This document shows, piece after piece, positions 27,661-36,151 of a stretch of 64,000 bases of DNA. This DNA is from Streptomyces sp. NBC_01314. GTDB taxonomy: Bacteria > Actinomycetota > Actinomycetes > Streptomycetales > Streptomycetaceae. The position numbers and the translations under genes are program-made. The notes beneath the pieces were generated by a model. It was not told the DNA's origin and did no database searches. It was given only the letters and a program-made list of their open reading frames with translations. Within the stretch, counting starts at the first letter, position 1. Each line of letters opens with the position of its first letter. The stretch spans positions 3,906,001 through 3,970,000 of the forward strand of contig NZ_CP108394.1 in assembly GCF_041435215.1 (NCBI RefSeq), read 5' to 3'.

Positions 27661-27878
27661 AGCCGGCCGCGCGGATCGTCCGGCACCCCGTTCGACGGCC
27701 ATTGCACGGCCTCTGCGAGCAGCGCTTCCTGCACGGCGTCTCGGCGGCGCAGAAATACCCGCACCGACGCACCAGCGCGCCGAGGAACTACGGCGCGCCA
27801 CGGCGCTCCAAGGCCTCGACCTCGCTCATCCGACCTTCCGGGGTCTCTCCGACGGCGGTTCGGAGTCCTCCGACCGGC

Positions 27879-28292
27879 TCAGATATCCCCCGCGCCGTCC
27901 AGCACCGGCCGGATGACCACCGGGTACTCCGCGAGCCCTTCGGGGCCGGGGCACTGCGCGACGCGGGCGGCGATCTCCGTGACCCGGTCCAGGCTCGCGC
28001 AGTCCAGGAGCCAGTAGCCAGCGAGCAGCTCATTGGTCTCCGAGTACGGCCCGTCCGTGATCACCGGCTTGCCGTCGGCGTCGGCCGTGACGAACCGGGT
28101 CCGCGCCGGCTCGGCCAGCCCCTGCCCGTCGATCATCTCTCCGGTCTTGGCGAGGTCTTCGTTGATCGCGCCCATGTGGGCGTACATGGCCTGCAGCTGC
28201 TCCCGCGTCCAGGCCGGGGAGTACTCGGAAGCCTCGCCGCGCATGCCCTCGTAGTCCGCCTGCGTGCCCTGGACCATCATCAGGTACTTCAT
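27879..28292 (-). CDS. YCII-family protein
   Basis: A 137-residue YCII-related protein, MKYLMMVQGTQADYEGM ... SETNELLAGYWLLDCASLDR ... GLAEYPVVIRPVL. The family folds like a ferredoxin-type barrel and usually precedes an ECF sigma factor gene, for which it is thought to be a regulator or partner. GAAGGAG precedes the ATG at 28292. Here the partner sigma gene just downstream is degraded, so this protein appears orphaned. Confidence 0.9.
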   Translation of the reverse strand: MKYLMMVQGTQADYEGMRGEASEYSPAWTREQLQAMYAHMGAINEDLAKTGEMIDGQGLAEPARTRFVTADADGKPVITDGPYSETNELLAGYWLLDCASLDRVTEIAARVAQCPGPEGLAEYPVVIRPVLDGAGDI

Positions 28293-28465
28293 GAGTCCGC
28301 TCCTTCGTCTTCCGCGGCTCGAACCACCCGCGGCGGGCAGCTCTCACAGGAGACGTCGGAGCTACCCCGCACTTCTCGGCAGGCCCGCGCGACGGTTCCC
28401 CGCGTCCTTCTCCGGTGCCGGCGGACCCACTGCTCAGCCGCGGGCGGCCGCTCCGGCGGGGCCGG

Positions 28466-28810
28466 TCAGGCCTTCTCCTCGGTCCTCACCTCAGGGGTCT
28501 CAGTGGTCTCAGTGGTCTCAGCGGCCTCAGTCGTCGCAGCCGTCTCCTCGACCCGGGTATCGGCACCGCCGTGCGTTCCAGGACCGCCCTGCGTGCCGTG
28601 GCTCCCGTGCGTCCGCCGGGCCACCGCCCGGGGTTTCTCCGCGGCAGCCGCCGCGGCCTCGACGGCCTCGTCGACGTACGCCGCACACTCGTGATTCCTG
28701 CACGGACCCGGACTCCATACGGGTACCCACGCGCCCAGCGTCTTGTGCCGCCGTACGACCGTGGCCACAGGCTGTCCGCAGACCGGGCAGACATGCTCGT
28801 CGATGCCCAT
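28466..28810 (-). CDS. Small zinc-ribbon protein with low-complexity tail
   Basis: A 114-residue protein. CPVCGQP and, further on, CRNHEC form a four-cysteine/histidine zinc site in the first 45 residues. After a short Ala-rich helix the tail is Thr/Glu/Gly low complexity (TTEAAETTETTETPEV). I recognise no family. The start ATG at 28810 lies within the palindrome ATACCCT-C-AGGGTAT, whose GAGGGT half serves as ribosome site, so a bound protein could block both transcription and translation. Confidence 0.65.
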   Translation of the reverse strand: MGIDEHVCPVCGQPVATVVRRHKTLGAWVPVWSPGPCRNHECAAYVDEAVEAAAAAAEKPRAVARRTHGSHGTQGGPGTHGGADTRVEETAATTEAAETTETTETPEVRTEEKA

Positions 28811-28823
28811 ACCCTCAGGGTAT
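28809..28823. promoter_or_regulatory. 15-bp palindrome over the zinc-ribbon start codon
   Basis: ATACCCT-C-AGGGTAT, perfect 7-bp arms, overlapping the start codon and ribosome site of the minus-strand gene that starts at 28810. Candidate operator or RNA hairpin that hides the start. Confidence 0.45.
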
Positions 28824-28998
28824 GACCGACGGGGTCGGAGCGCTCCCCGCCGTACACGGACAATCGGCGGCCGGCCACGCGTACGCGGCGACTCGACCGC
28901 GCGACGACCGCCCGTCAGCGCTTCCTGTCGTACGTCCGCACCAGCACCCCGTTGTCGAAGCTCCGCACGTCGTCGAGCGTGAACTCGGAGACGGAAGA

Positions 28999-29050
28999 AG
29001 GGGCGCGGGGAACTGTGCAGGAACCGCGCGGGGAACCGCGCGAGCAACCC
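28999..29050 (+). repeat. Dispersed intergenic repeat, module A
   Basis: GGGGCGCGGGGAACTGTGCAG and a second partial copy CGCGGGGAACCGCGCGAGCA. It abuts the truncated coding fragment at 28915-28995. Confidence 0.7.
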
Positions 29051-29071
29051 CGCACAACCCGCGGCGCAAAA

Positions 29072-29114
29072 CCGGCGGGCCCCGCACACCGTGGGGATGT
29101 GCGGGACCCGCCGG
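29072..29114 (-). terminator. Hairpin downstream of the polyprenyl synthase gene
   Basis: 17-base arms (CCGGCGGGCCCCGCACA with TGTGCGGGACCCGCCGG, one mismatch) and a 9-base loop, about 110 bases after the synthase stop on the minus strand. It probably ends the encapsulin operon. Confidence 0.7.
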
Positions 29115-29222
29115 CCATCCGAAGGCGCCGGTACCGTACAGGGTCAGGTCAGCACGGCGCCCACACCTCCGGAGCATCAACCGGCACTCGGCCCCACCGC
29201 AGCCGCTGCGCACGTCACGAAC

Positions 29223-30482
29223 TCAGCTGCTGCGGCGCGTCACGAACTCGGCCAGCGCGAGGAGTCCACCCGCCGACTCCGGATCCGGGACCGCACGGGA
29301 CAGTTCGTGCATGGCCCGGGCCATCCGGTCGGCCGCCTGGACCTGTGCCCAGTCACGACCGCCGGCCCGCTCCACCACGAGTGCCGTGCGCTCCAGGTCT
29401 CCCTCCTCGTACGGAAGTCCGTAGAGCTCGGCGAGTTCGGCGGCCTCCGGGGTACCGGAGACGAGCGCGGCGACCACCGGAAGGGACTTCTTGCGGACCA
29501 TGAGGTCCGCCCCGGCCGGCTTGCCGGTGCGGCTGGGGTCACCCCAGATGCCGATCACGTCGTCGATGAGCTGGAAGGCGAGCCCGGCCTCACGCCCGAA
29601 AGCGTCGAGGGCCTCGACATCCTCCTTACCGGCGCCCGCGTACAACGCCCCCACCGCGCAGGCGCAACCGAGCAGCGCGCCTGTCTTCGCCTCGGCCATG
29701 GCGAGCACCTCGTCGAGGGTGACCTCCTCGGGCCGGCGTCCCTCCATCTCGGTGTCCGTGTGCTGGCCCGCGCACAGTTCGACGACACAGGACGCGAGCC
29801 GTGCGGAGGCCGCGGCCGAGGCAGGGTGCGGGTCCTCGGCGAGCAGTTGCTGAGCGAGGGCCTGCATCGCGTCCCCGGCGAGGATCGCGTCGGGGACACC
29901 GAACACGGTCCACGCGGTGGCCCGGTGCCTGCGGGTGGTGTCCCGGTCCATCACGTCGTCGTGCAGCAGTGTGAAGTTGTGCACCAGTTCCACCGCGGCG
30001 GCGGCCCGTACGGCAGTGGACTCGCGCCCGCCGAGCGCGGCGACGGCAGCCAGAACCAGCGCCGGGCGTATCGCCTTGCCCGCGTTCCCCTCGGCCCGGA
30101 CACCGTCCGCGTCCTCCCAGCCGAAGTGGTAGCGCGCGACCCTGCGCATCGAACCGGGCAACGACTCCACGGCCCGGCGCAGTTCGGGGTCGACGGACAC
30201 CCGGGCGTGCTCCAGGATCCCCGCCGCCTCCTGTCCGTCGAACACGCTCGCCCCGCCCGCCCGCCCGCCCGGACCCTGGGCACCGACGGGAGTCATGTCC
30301 CCCACCGCCTCCCCGTCCCCCTGCGGCTCCACGGCCCCGGCCGGCTGCCCGGCCTCCGTCGGCTTTCCCGCTTCCACCGGATGCGGGGCCGCCCCGACGG
30401 GCCCGCGACGTTCCGGGATCTCGCCGCTGAGCGCGCCGCCGCCGTCCAGGGTTTTGGCGGAGCTCTGCTTCGTCTCCGTCAT
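29223..30482 (-). CDS. Polyprenyl diphosphate synthase, family 2B encapsulin cargo
   Basis: A 419-residue protein. Residues 1-85 are disordered and Gly/Ala/Pro/Glu-rich, the kind of N-terminal extension that targets cargo into family 2 encapsulins. The rest is an all-helical trans-isoprenyl synthase: GKAIRP (135-140), first aspartate motif DDVMD (175-179) with RR after it, and second motif LIDDVIGIWGD (about 306-315). It should extend an allylic diphosphate with isopentenyl diphosphate to a medium-length prenyl chain. Product length is unknown. The ATG at 30482 is my choice, and a GTG at 30515 adds 11 residues. It follows the shell gene by 123 bases containing a strong hairpin. Confidence 0.9.
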   Translation of the reverse strand: MTETKQSSAKTLDGGGALSGEIPERRGPVGAAPHPVEAGKPTEAGQPAGAVEPQGDGEAVGDMTPVGAQGPGGRAGGASVFDGQEAAGILEHARVSVDPELRRAVESLPGSMRRVARYHFGWEDADGVRAEGNAGKAIRPALVLAAVAALGGRESTAVRAAAAVELVHNFTLLHDDVMDRDTTRRHRATAWTVFGVPDAILAGDAMQALAQQLLAEDPHPASAAASARLASCVVELCAGQHTDTEMEGRRPEEVTLDEVLAMAEAKTGALLGCACAVGALYAGAGKEDVEALDAFGREAGLAFQLIDDVIGIWGDPSRTGKPAGADLMVRKKSLPVVAALVSGTPEAAELAELYGLPYEEGDLERTALVVERAGGRDWAQVQAADRMARAMHELSRAVPDPESAGGLLALAEFVTRRSS

Positions 30483-30556
30483 GAACTCACCCACGGGATC
30501 GCCTCGGAGACTCACCAGGGGGTGGCGGTTCCGCCGCCGATGGGCGTGTGCTTCCG

Positions 30557-30588
30557 CCGTGTCCCCGCCCGGACGGGCGGGGACACGG
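30557..30588 (-). terminator. Intercistronic hairpin between shell and cargo genes
   Basis: Perfect 15-base arms CCGTGTCCCCGCCCG and CGGGCGGGGACACGG separated by two bases, 18 bases after the encapsulin stop and 75 before the cargo start. No U tract follows on the minus strand. It could act as a partial terminator or 3'-end stabiliser that makes shell mRNA more abundant than cargo mRNA. Confidence 0.65.
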
Positions 30589-30605
30589 CGTCCGGTCGGG
30601 CAGGG

Positions 30606-32012
30606 TCACCGCCAGCGGCCGATCTCGACGTTCTCCAGAACGCCGAGCGCGTCGGGGACCAGGACCGCGGCCGAGTAGTAGGCGGTCACGAGGTACTTGA
30701 TGATCGCCTGTTCGTTGATGCCCATGAAACGCACGGACAGGCTGGGCTCGATCTCGTCCGGGATGCTCGCGGCCCGCAGACCGATGACTCCCTGCTCGTC
30801 CTCGCCGGTACGCAAGGCGATGATCGAGGTGGTCCTGGCCTCGGTCACCGGGATCTTGTTGCACGGGTAGATCGGCACACCGCGCCAGGTGGGAATGCGG
30901 TTCCCGGCGATGTCGAGCGTCTCCGGGACCAGCCCACGCTTGTTCAGTTCGCGGCCGAACGCGGAGATCGCACGCGGGTGGGCGAGCAGCATCTTCGTGC
31001 CCCGGCGGCGGCTGAGCAGCTCGTCCAGGTCGTCCGGGCTGGGCACACCGTCGTGCGGCTGCAGCCGCTGGTCGTACTCGCAGTTGTGGAGGAGGCCGAA
31101 CTCACGGTTGTTGACGAGCTCGTGCTCCTGGCGCTCCTTCAACGCCTCGACCGTGAGCCGGATCTGCTGCTCGGTCTGGTTCATCGGCTGGTTGTAGAGG
31201 TCGGCCACGCGCGTGTGGATGCGCAGCACGGTCTGGGCGACGCTGAGTTCGTACTCGCGCGGCGCGGCCTCGTAGTCGACGAAGGTGTGCGGGATGTCCG
31301 GCTCACCGCTGTGGCCCGCGGCGAGGTCGATCTCGCTCTCGCCGTACTTGTTGGTGCGCTGCGACGGGATGGCGCGCAGCTCCTGAAGGTGTTCGCTCAG
31401 GGTCTCGGCGCGCTCCGCGAGCTGCTCGACGGCCTGACGCGGCAGGACGAGCACCGTGCACGCGGTGACCGCGCGGGCCGTGTACTCCCAGATCGCCTCG
31501 GGGTCGAGCAGGGACTGCTCGCCGAAGTAGGCCCCGTCGGCGAGCACGCCGAGGACCGCGTCGTCGCCGTAGGGGCCGGTACCGATCTTCTCGACCTTGC
31601 CGTGGGCGAGCAGGAACACCTCCTCCGCCTGGCTGCCGAATTCGGCCAGCACGTCACCGGACGAGAACTCCCGCTGTTCACACCGCTGGGCCAGCTCGCC
31701 CAGCACGTCGATGTCCTCGTAAGTCCGCAGGGCCGGCAGCTCGCCCAGCTCCGCGGGGATGACGGCGACCCGGTCGCCGGTCTTCACGAAGGTGACGCGG
31801 CCGTCGCCGACCGCGTAGGTGAGCCGCCTGTTCACCCGGTACGTGCCACCCTGCACATTCACCCAGGGCAGGGTGCGCAGCAGCCAGCGCGAGCTGATCT
31901 CCTGCATCTGGGGGGTGGACTTCGTGGTGGTGGCCAGGTTCCGGGCAGCGGCCGTGCCGAGACTCTGCTGCGGCTTGTCCTGCTGCGATCGAACCTCTTC
32001 GCCTACCGACAT
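30606..32012 (-). CDS. Family 2B encapsulin shell protein (EshA-like)
   Basis: A 468-residue HK97-fold shell protein with an inserted cyclic-nucleotide-binding domain. Residues 1-95 form the N-arm and start of the P-domain ([31 protein letters not shown]). Residues about 100-205 are the cNMP-binding-like domain ([29 protein letters not shown]). The remainder completes the P- and A-domains ([17 protein letters not shown]-type turns, [18 protein letters not shown]). Such proteins assemble into icosahedral nanocompartments. EshA of S. griseus is the best-known relative. GGAGGGG precedes the ATG at 32012. The neighbouring synthase with a disordered N-terminus is the expected cargo. Confidence 0.94.
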   Translation of the reverse strand: MSVGEEVRSQQDKPQQSLGTAAARNLATTTKSTPQMQEISSRWLLRTLPWVNVQGGTYRVNRRLTYAVGDGRVTFVKTGDRVAVIPAELGELPALRTYEDIDVLGELAQRCEQREFSSGDVLAEFGSQAEEVFLLAHGKVEKIGTGPYGDDAVLGVLADGAYFGEQSLLDPEAIWEYTARAVTACTVLVLPRQAVEQLAERAETLSEHLQELRAIPSQRTNKYGESEIDLAAGHSGEPDIPHTFVDYEAAPREYELSVAQTVLRIHTRVADLYNQPMNQTEQQIRLTVEALKERQEHELVNNREFGLLHNCEYDQRLQPHDGVPSPDDLDELLSRRRGTKMLLAHPRAISAFGRELNKRGLVPETLDIAGNRIPTWRGVPIYPCNKIPVTEARTTSIIALRTGEDEQGVIGLRAASIPDEIEPSLSVRFMGINEQAIIKYLVTAYYSAAVLVPDALGVLENVEIGRWR

Positions 32013-32307
32013 ACGGATTTCCCCTCCGGGTGTGCACTGATATCGCGGTCACCGATCTCGCGATCCAGCCTCCCATCACGGAGCGTGTCGCTGCTATTAC
32101 CCGAAAGAGCGGGAATGGATCTTAGGAGATTGGGCACATCCACCGGCTTTGTCGACCGCTCGCACGCCCGTCCGAACCCCGCCCGAATCTGACCGGATCC
32201 ACCCGCACGCCCCACCGTCGACTCGCTCGCGCCGCGAGTCAGGGGTACAAGCCTGCGTACGAGGCGGCCACGACCAGCGGCCGTCGCACGGCACGAAGGA
32301 GTCGGCC

Positions 32308-32898
32308 ATGGCCCCACCCATGTCCGCGAGCAGGTTTCTCACCGTCCTCAAGAACGAGGGCGTCCGGGTCGTCGAGGTCGGCGACTGGGAACATCACAAC
32401 CGCAACCATGTGGGCCCCTGGGGTCCCGTCCACGGCGTGATGCTCCACCACACCGTCACCTCCGGCAGCGAACGCACCGTACGCATCTGCCGCGACGGGT
32501 ACTCGGGCCTGCCCGGCCCGTTGTGCCACGGCGTCATCACCAAGGACGGCCGCGTCCACCTCGTCGGCTACGGCCGTGCCAACCACGCCGGTCTCGGTGA
32601 CGACGACGTGCTGCGGGCGGTGATCGCCGAGAGGGCGCTCCCGGCGGACAACGAGGCCAACACCGACGGTAACCGTCACTTCTACGGTTTCGAGTGCGAG
32701 AACCTGGGCGACGGGCAGGACCCCTGGCCGAAGGCTCAGCTCGAAGCCATCGAGCGGGTCTCCGCAGCCGTCTGCCGCCACCACGGCTGGAACCAGCGGT
32801 CCGTCATCGGTCACCTCGAATGGCAGCCCGGCAAGGTCGACCCGCGGGGCTTCACCATGGCCGGCATGAGAGAACGCGTCCGGGACCGCCTGGCGTAA
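32308..32898 (+). CDS. N-acetylmuramoyl-L-alanine amidase (Amidase_2/PGRP fold)
   Basis: A 196-residue zinc amidase cleaving the bond between muramic acid and the stem peptide. Likely zinc ligands are H47 (MLHHTVTSG), H169 (VIGHLEW) and D178 (GKVDPRG). There is no signal peptide or cell-wall-binding module, so the size and layout are like a phage endolysin. No other phage gene is nearby, so it looks like a domesticated or housekeeping copy. AAGGAG lies seven bases before the ATG at 32308. Confidence 0.9.
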   Translation: MAPPMSASRFLTVLKNEGVRVVEVGDWEHHNRNHVGPWGPVHGVMLHHTVTSGSERTVRICRDGYSGLPGPLCHGVITKDGRVHLVGYGRANHAGLGDDDVLRAVIAERALPADNEANTDGNRHFYGFECENLGDGQDPWPKAQLEAIERVSAAVCRHHGWNQRSVIGHLEWQPGKVDPRGFTMAGMRERVRDRLA

Positions 32899-32954
32899 CT
32901 GCGCGATCGCAGGCGAATCGGACACCCACCGGTCACGTGTCCGACAATGGATAC

Positions 32955-33902
32955 GTGACCGGCCAGCCCTCCGCCCCCGACCCCGCAGCGGCCCTGAACC
33001 CCCGGCTGCCCTCCCCGCTCCAGGAGGTCGCGGACGAGCGCTTCGCCCGCCACGGCGTCCGGCTGGTTCTCAAGCGGGACGACCTGATCCATCCGCAGCT
33101 CGTCGGCAACAAGTGGCGCAAACTGGCCCCCAATCTGCGCGCGGCGGCCGGTCGGCCGCTGCTCACCTTCGGCGGCGCCTACTCGAACCACCTGCGCGCC
33201 ACCGCCGCCGCGGGCCGCCTCCTGGGCCTGCCCACCATCGGCGTTGTCCGCGGCCAGGAACTGGCCGACCGCCCCCTCAACCCGTCCCTGGCCCGCTGCG
33301 CGGCGGACGGCATGCGGCTGCGCTTCGTCGACAGATCGACGTATCGCGACAAGTCCGATCCGGCCACCCTGGCCGCCGTCCTCCGCGCCGCCGACGCCGA
33401 GGACGCGTACGTCGTCCCCGAGGGCGGCAGCAACCCCCTCGCCGTCCGCGGCTGCCAGGACCTCGGCGCGGAGCTGCGCGACCGGGCCGACGTCGTGGCC
33501 ATCGCCTGCGGTACCGGCGGCACCCTCGCCGGTCTGGCCGCCGGCCTGGCCCCCGACCAGCGCGCTCTCGGAATTCCGGTTCTCAAGGGAGGCTTCCTCG
33601 AAGAGGAGATACGGCGGCTCCAGGACCGGGCCTTCGGCGGCCCGCGCGGCGACTGGCGTCTCGACGACCGCTTCCACTTCGGCGGCTACGCGCGCACCAC
33701 CTCCGAACTGGACGCCTTCGCCGGCGACTTCGAGACCCGCCACTCCCTCCCCGTGGAACGTCTGTATGTCGCCAAGTTGCTCTACGGACTTGTCGCCCTG
33801 GCGGCGGAAGACGCCTTCCCGCGCGGGACGACGGTCGCCGCGGTGATCACCGGAAGTCCCTTCGAGGAACACGCGCCCGAGGACAGCCCCGGGACTGACT
33901 AG
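32955..33902 (+). CDS. ACC deaminase / D-cysteine desulfhydrase family PLP enzyme
   Basis: A 315-residue tryptophan-synthase-beta-fold enzyme. The PLP lysine is K53 in VGNKWRKL, and the substrate loop FGGAYSNHLRA and the phosphate-binding ACGTGGTLAG are intact. It releases ammonia from 1-aminocyclopropane-1-carboxylate or sulfide from D-cysteine, and sequence alone does not decide which. The GTG at 32955 was chosen since GACAAT six bases upstream fits a -10 box of a leaderless transcript. An in-frame GTG at 32937 is possible. Its stop codon overlaps that of the opposite antiporter gene in a CTAG. Confidence 0.88.
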   Translation: MTGQPSAPDPAAALNPRLPSPLQEVADERFARHGVRLVLKRDDLIHPQLVGNKWRKLAPNLRAAAGRPLLTFGGAYSNHLRATAAAGRLLGLPTIGVVRGQELADRPLNPSLARCAADGMRLRFVDRSTYRDKSDPATLAAVLRAADAEDAYVVPEGGSNPLAVRGCQDLGAELRDRADVVAIACGTGGTLAGLAAGLAPDQRALGIPVLKGGFLEEEIRRLQDRAFGGPRGDWRLDDRFHFGGYARTTSELDAFAGDFETRHSLPVERLYVAKLLYGLVALAAEDAFPRGTTVAAVITGSPFEEHAPEDSPGTD

Positions 33903-35494
33903 GACGCCTCCCGGTAGACCGCCGCCTCCTCCAGGTCCAGCCTGCGCAGCAGTGTGCGCAGCATCTCGTCGTCGATGTACCGGCCGTCGCGCAGCTTGAC
34001 GAAGACCTCGCGTTCGGCGCCGATCATCTCCCGGGAGAGGCGGCTGTAGGTGTCGTCGGCGCTCTCCCCGCTCACCGGGTTCACCGCTCCGAGCCGCTCC
34101 CAGACGGCGTTGCGGCGCCGTTCCAGGACCGTGTGCAGGCGGTCGACCAGCGGGGGCGGGAGTTCGTTGTGCCCGTGGGCGAGGAGTTCGTCGAGGCGGG
34201 CCTCGGCGGCGCGGGACGCCTGGGCCTGAGCGTTGGCCTCGGCGAGGGTCTCGGTCTGCTGGTCGCGTCCCGGCAGCTTCAGGGCCCGGACGAGCGGCGG
34301 CAGGCTCAGCCCCTGGATGACGAGCGTCCCGATGACCGTCGTGAAGGTCAGGAAGAGGATCAGGTTCCGCTCGGGGAAGTCGTCCCCGCCGTTCACCGTG
34401 AGCGGGATCGAGAAGGCGATGGCCAGCGAGACGACGCCCCGCATGCCGGCCCAGGCGATGACGAACGGCCCCTTCCAGGTGAGGCTGTCCTCCCGTTCCC
34501 GGATGCGTCGCGACAGCATCCGCGGCAGGAAGGTCGCCGGATACACCCACACGAACCGGGACGCGACCACGACGAGGAAGACGGCCACGGCGTACCAGGA
34601 GGCACTCACCCCCTCGTACTCGCCCAGCCCTGCGAGGACCACCGGGAGCTGGAGGCCGATGAGGGCGAACACGGCGGACTCCAGCAGGAAGGCGACCATC
34701 TTCCAGACCGCCTCCTCCTGGAGGCGGGTGGCGAAGTCGACCTGCCAGTTGCGGTGACCCAGGTACAGGCCGACGACGACCACGGCAAGCACCCCGGAGG
34801 CGTGGACCCACTCGGCGAGCCCGTAGGCGACGAACGGGATCAGCAGGGAGAGGGTGTTCTGGAGCAGCGCTTCCTTCAGGTGCGTGCGCAGCCACTGGAT
34901 CGGCACCATGAGCAGCAGCCCGACCGCGACGCCGCCCACCGCCGCCACCAGGAACTCGATGATCCCGCCGGTCCAGCTCGCGCCCTCGCCGATGGTGGCC
35001 GCGAGGGCCACCCGGTAGGCGGTGATAGCGGTCGCGTCGTTCACCAGGGACTCGCCCTGCAGGATCGTGGTGATCCTCGACGGCAGGCCCACCCGCCGGG
35101 CGACGGCCGTCGCCGCGACCGCGTCCGGCGGCGCCACCACCGCGCCCAGCACCAGCGCGGCGGCCAGCGGCATCCCCGGCACGATCAGATAGGTGGCCCA
35201 GCCGACCGCGAGGGTCGCGAAGAGGACGTACCCGACCGACAGCAGGGCCACGGGCCGCAGCTGGGCCCGCAGGTCGAGGTACGAGCTGTCAGTGGCGGCC
35301 GTGTACAGCAGCGGGGGCAGGATCAGCGGCAGGACGATCTCGGGGTCGAGTTCGTAGTGCGGCACTCCGGGCAGATACGACACCGCGAGCCCCATCGCGA
35401 CCAGCAGCAGCGGGGCGGGCACCGGCGTACGCCGGGCGGCACCGGCGACCGTCGCACTCCCGGCGACCAGCAACAGCAAGGGCAAGAAGTGCAT
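33899..35494 (-). CDS. Na+/H+ antiporter, CPA1 (NhaP-like) family
   Basis: A 531-residue membrane antiporter with about 11-12 helices (to about residue 385), the conserved ion-site region LQGESLVNDATAI (ND pair), and WAGMRGVVSLAIAFSIPL late in the domain. A cytoplasmic C-terminal tail of about 140 residues is charged and helical (AQAQASRAAEARLDEL ... LRTLLRRLDLEEAAVY). It exports sodium for protons in pH and salt homeostasis. The ATG at 35494 follows GAAGGCG. It is divergent from the UBP zinc-finger gene. Confidence 0.93.
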   Translation of the reverse strand: MHFLPLLLLVAGSATVAGAARRTPVPAPLLLVAMGLAVSYLPGVPHYELDPEIVLPLILPPLLYTAATDSSYLDLRAQLRPVALLSVGYVLFATLAVGWATYLIVPGMPLAAALVLGAVVAPPDAVAATAVARRVGLPSRITTILQGESLVNDATAITAYRVALAATIGEGASWTGGIIEFLVAAVGGVAVGLLLMVPIQWLRTHLKEALLQNTLSLLIPFVAYGLAEWVHASGVLAVVVVGLYLGHRNWQVDFATRLQEEAVWKMVAFLLESAVFALIGLQLPVVLAGLGEYEGVSASWYAVAVFLVVVASRFVWVYPATFLPRMLSRRIREREDSLTWKGPFVIAWAGMRGVVSLAIAFSIPLTVNGGDDFPERNLILFLTFTTVIGTLVIQGLSLPPLVRALKLPGRDQQTETLAEANAQAQASRAAEARLDELLAHGHNELPPPLVDRLHTVLERRRNAVWERLGAVNPVSGESADDTYSRLSREMIGAEREVFVKLRDGRYIDDEMLRTLLRRLDLEEAAVYREAS

Positions 35495-35554
35495 CGCTTC
35501 CGTCGCCTTCAGTTTCCGCGCGAGGTTCCGCGCACCCGTCGTAATCTGGCAATC

Positions 35555-35815
35555 ATGAAACAGTGCACGCACTCGGACGCTCTGCCGCACCCCGAGCCCG
35601 ATCCCCTGACCGAGACCTGCCCGGAGTGCCTGGCCGCCGGGAGCCACCCGGTGCAGTTGCGGATGTGCCTGGAGTGCGGACACGTGGGCTGCTGCGACTC
35701 CTCGCCGATGCGGCACGCGACCGAGCACCACAAGCAGAGCGGCCATCCCATCATGCGTACGTTCGAGGCGGGCGAGACCTGGCGGTGGTGCTTCGTGGAC
35801 CATGTGCTGGTATGA
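35555..35815 (+). CDS. UBP-type zinc finger domain protein
   Basis: An 86-residue single Znf-UBP domain: CTH near the start, CPEC (22-25), CLECGHVGCC (38-47), then HATEHHKQSGH and a Trp pair near the end. In eukaryotes this fold binds the ubiquitin C-terminus. In Streptomyces, which lacks ubiquitin, the role is unknown. The ATG at 35555 has no ribosome site. TAATCT lies seven bases upstream, pointing to leaderless translation. It may share a control region with the divergent antiporter. Confidence 0.9.
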   Translation: MKQCTHSDALPHPEPDPLTETCPECLAAGSHPVQLRMCLECGHVGCCDSSPMRHATEHHKQSGHPIMRTFEAGETWRWCFVDHVLV

Positions 35816-36151
35816 CGCACCATGTACGCGTTTGACGCCCGGAGCCGGGACGTCGCACGACGGAACCATGTCACCCCGTGACACGTCGACGTACTCGTGT
35901 GACACGGTTCGGCAGTCCGACGCCTGGGTACGTCAATCCGGCGCGCGCTCTTCCTATTTGAGGCCCGCAAACCTCTAGCCACCGAGCGTATTCATAGGCT
36001 TACTATGAGTGACAGCATGGGGTGGGGTCCTCGGGACCCCGAGGACACGGCGCTCGGTAGCGCGATAGCGTCACCGCTGAACCACGTAGCGCGTTACCCC
36101 GGGGGGCGACCCTCGGCCCCCGAAAAAGCTTGTACCACCTTGGAGGTGAGG
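35816..36151. promoter_or_regulatory. Upstream region of prsH-sigH
   Basis: 336 bases without a supported gene. TAGGCT (about 35995-36000) is a credible -10 box. AGTGA at 36008-36012 and TCACC at 36071-36075 are the two halves of a BldD-type site, spaced far apart. In S. coelicolor sigH has several promoters here and is a known BldD target. A frame open from ATG 36005 into prsH exists, but the strong GGAGGTGAG at 36142 favours the later GTG. Confidence 0.45.

Larger units (their letters stand above)
27254..27829 (-). pseudogene. Decayed ECF sigma factor (DUF6596 type) with repeat expansions
   Basis: Read on the minus strand from 27829, fragments of a YCII-associated ECF sigma factor appear in shifting frames: MSEVEALERRG, then GALVRR.GYF, then DAVQEALLAEAVQWPSNGVP followed by DDPRG, then, beyond a block of six TGCTC units, LLELVPGPVERLDRVVAVA and HRVEAVRGQLLER, then, beyond about ten GCTCCCCC units, VEAARVAYGSAVRRTLGLP and a stop at 27254. 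These match the N-terminal region 2 edge and the C-terminal helical part of the family. About half of the usual 1.2 kb is missing. The gene sits 49 bases after the YCII gene, exactly where the functional sigma factor is normally found. No single frame is intact. Confidence 0.72.
28811..29222. other. 412-base gene-poor region with coding fragment and repeat
   Basis: From right to left on the minus strand: a terminator (29072-29114), the dispersed repeat module A (28999-29050), then an open fragment at 28915-28995 reading SEFTLDDVRSFDNGVLVRTY-DRKR and a stop, without its own start codon. The fragment looks like the tail of a former gene truncated at the repeat boundary. The left part is the promoter of the zinc-ribbon gene. 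Confidence 0.5.

Noticed and set aside
32308..32898. Prophage, suggested by the endolysin-like amidase
   Set aside because: No capsid, tail, integrase or attachment site is nearby. Neighbours are housekeeping genes.
33899..33902. Overlapping stop codons in CTAG as a special regulatory site
   Set aside because: Convergent stops sharing CTAG are common in compact genomes and need no further explanation.
36005..36151. Longer PrsH starting at the ATG at 36005
   Set aside because: The 49 extra residues are not RsbW-like, and GGAGGTGAG marks the GTG at 36152.
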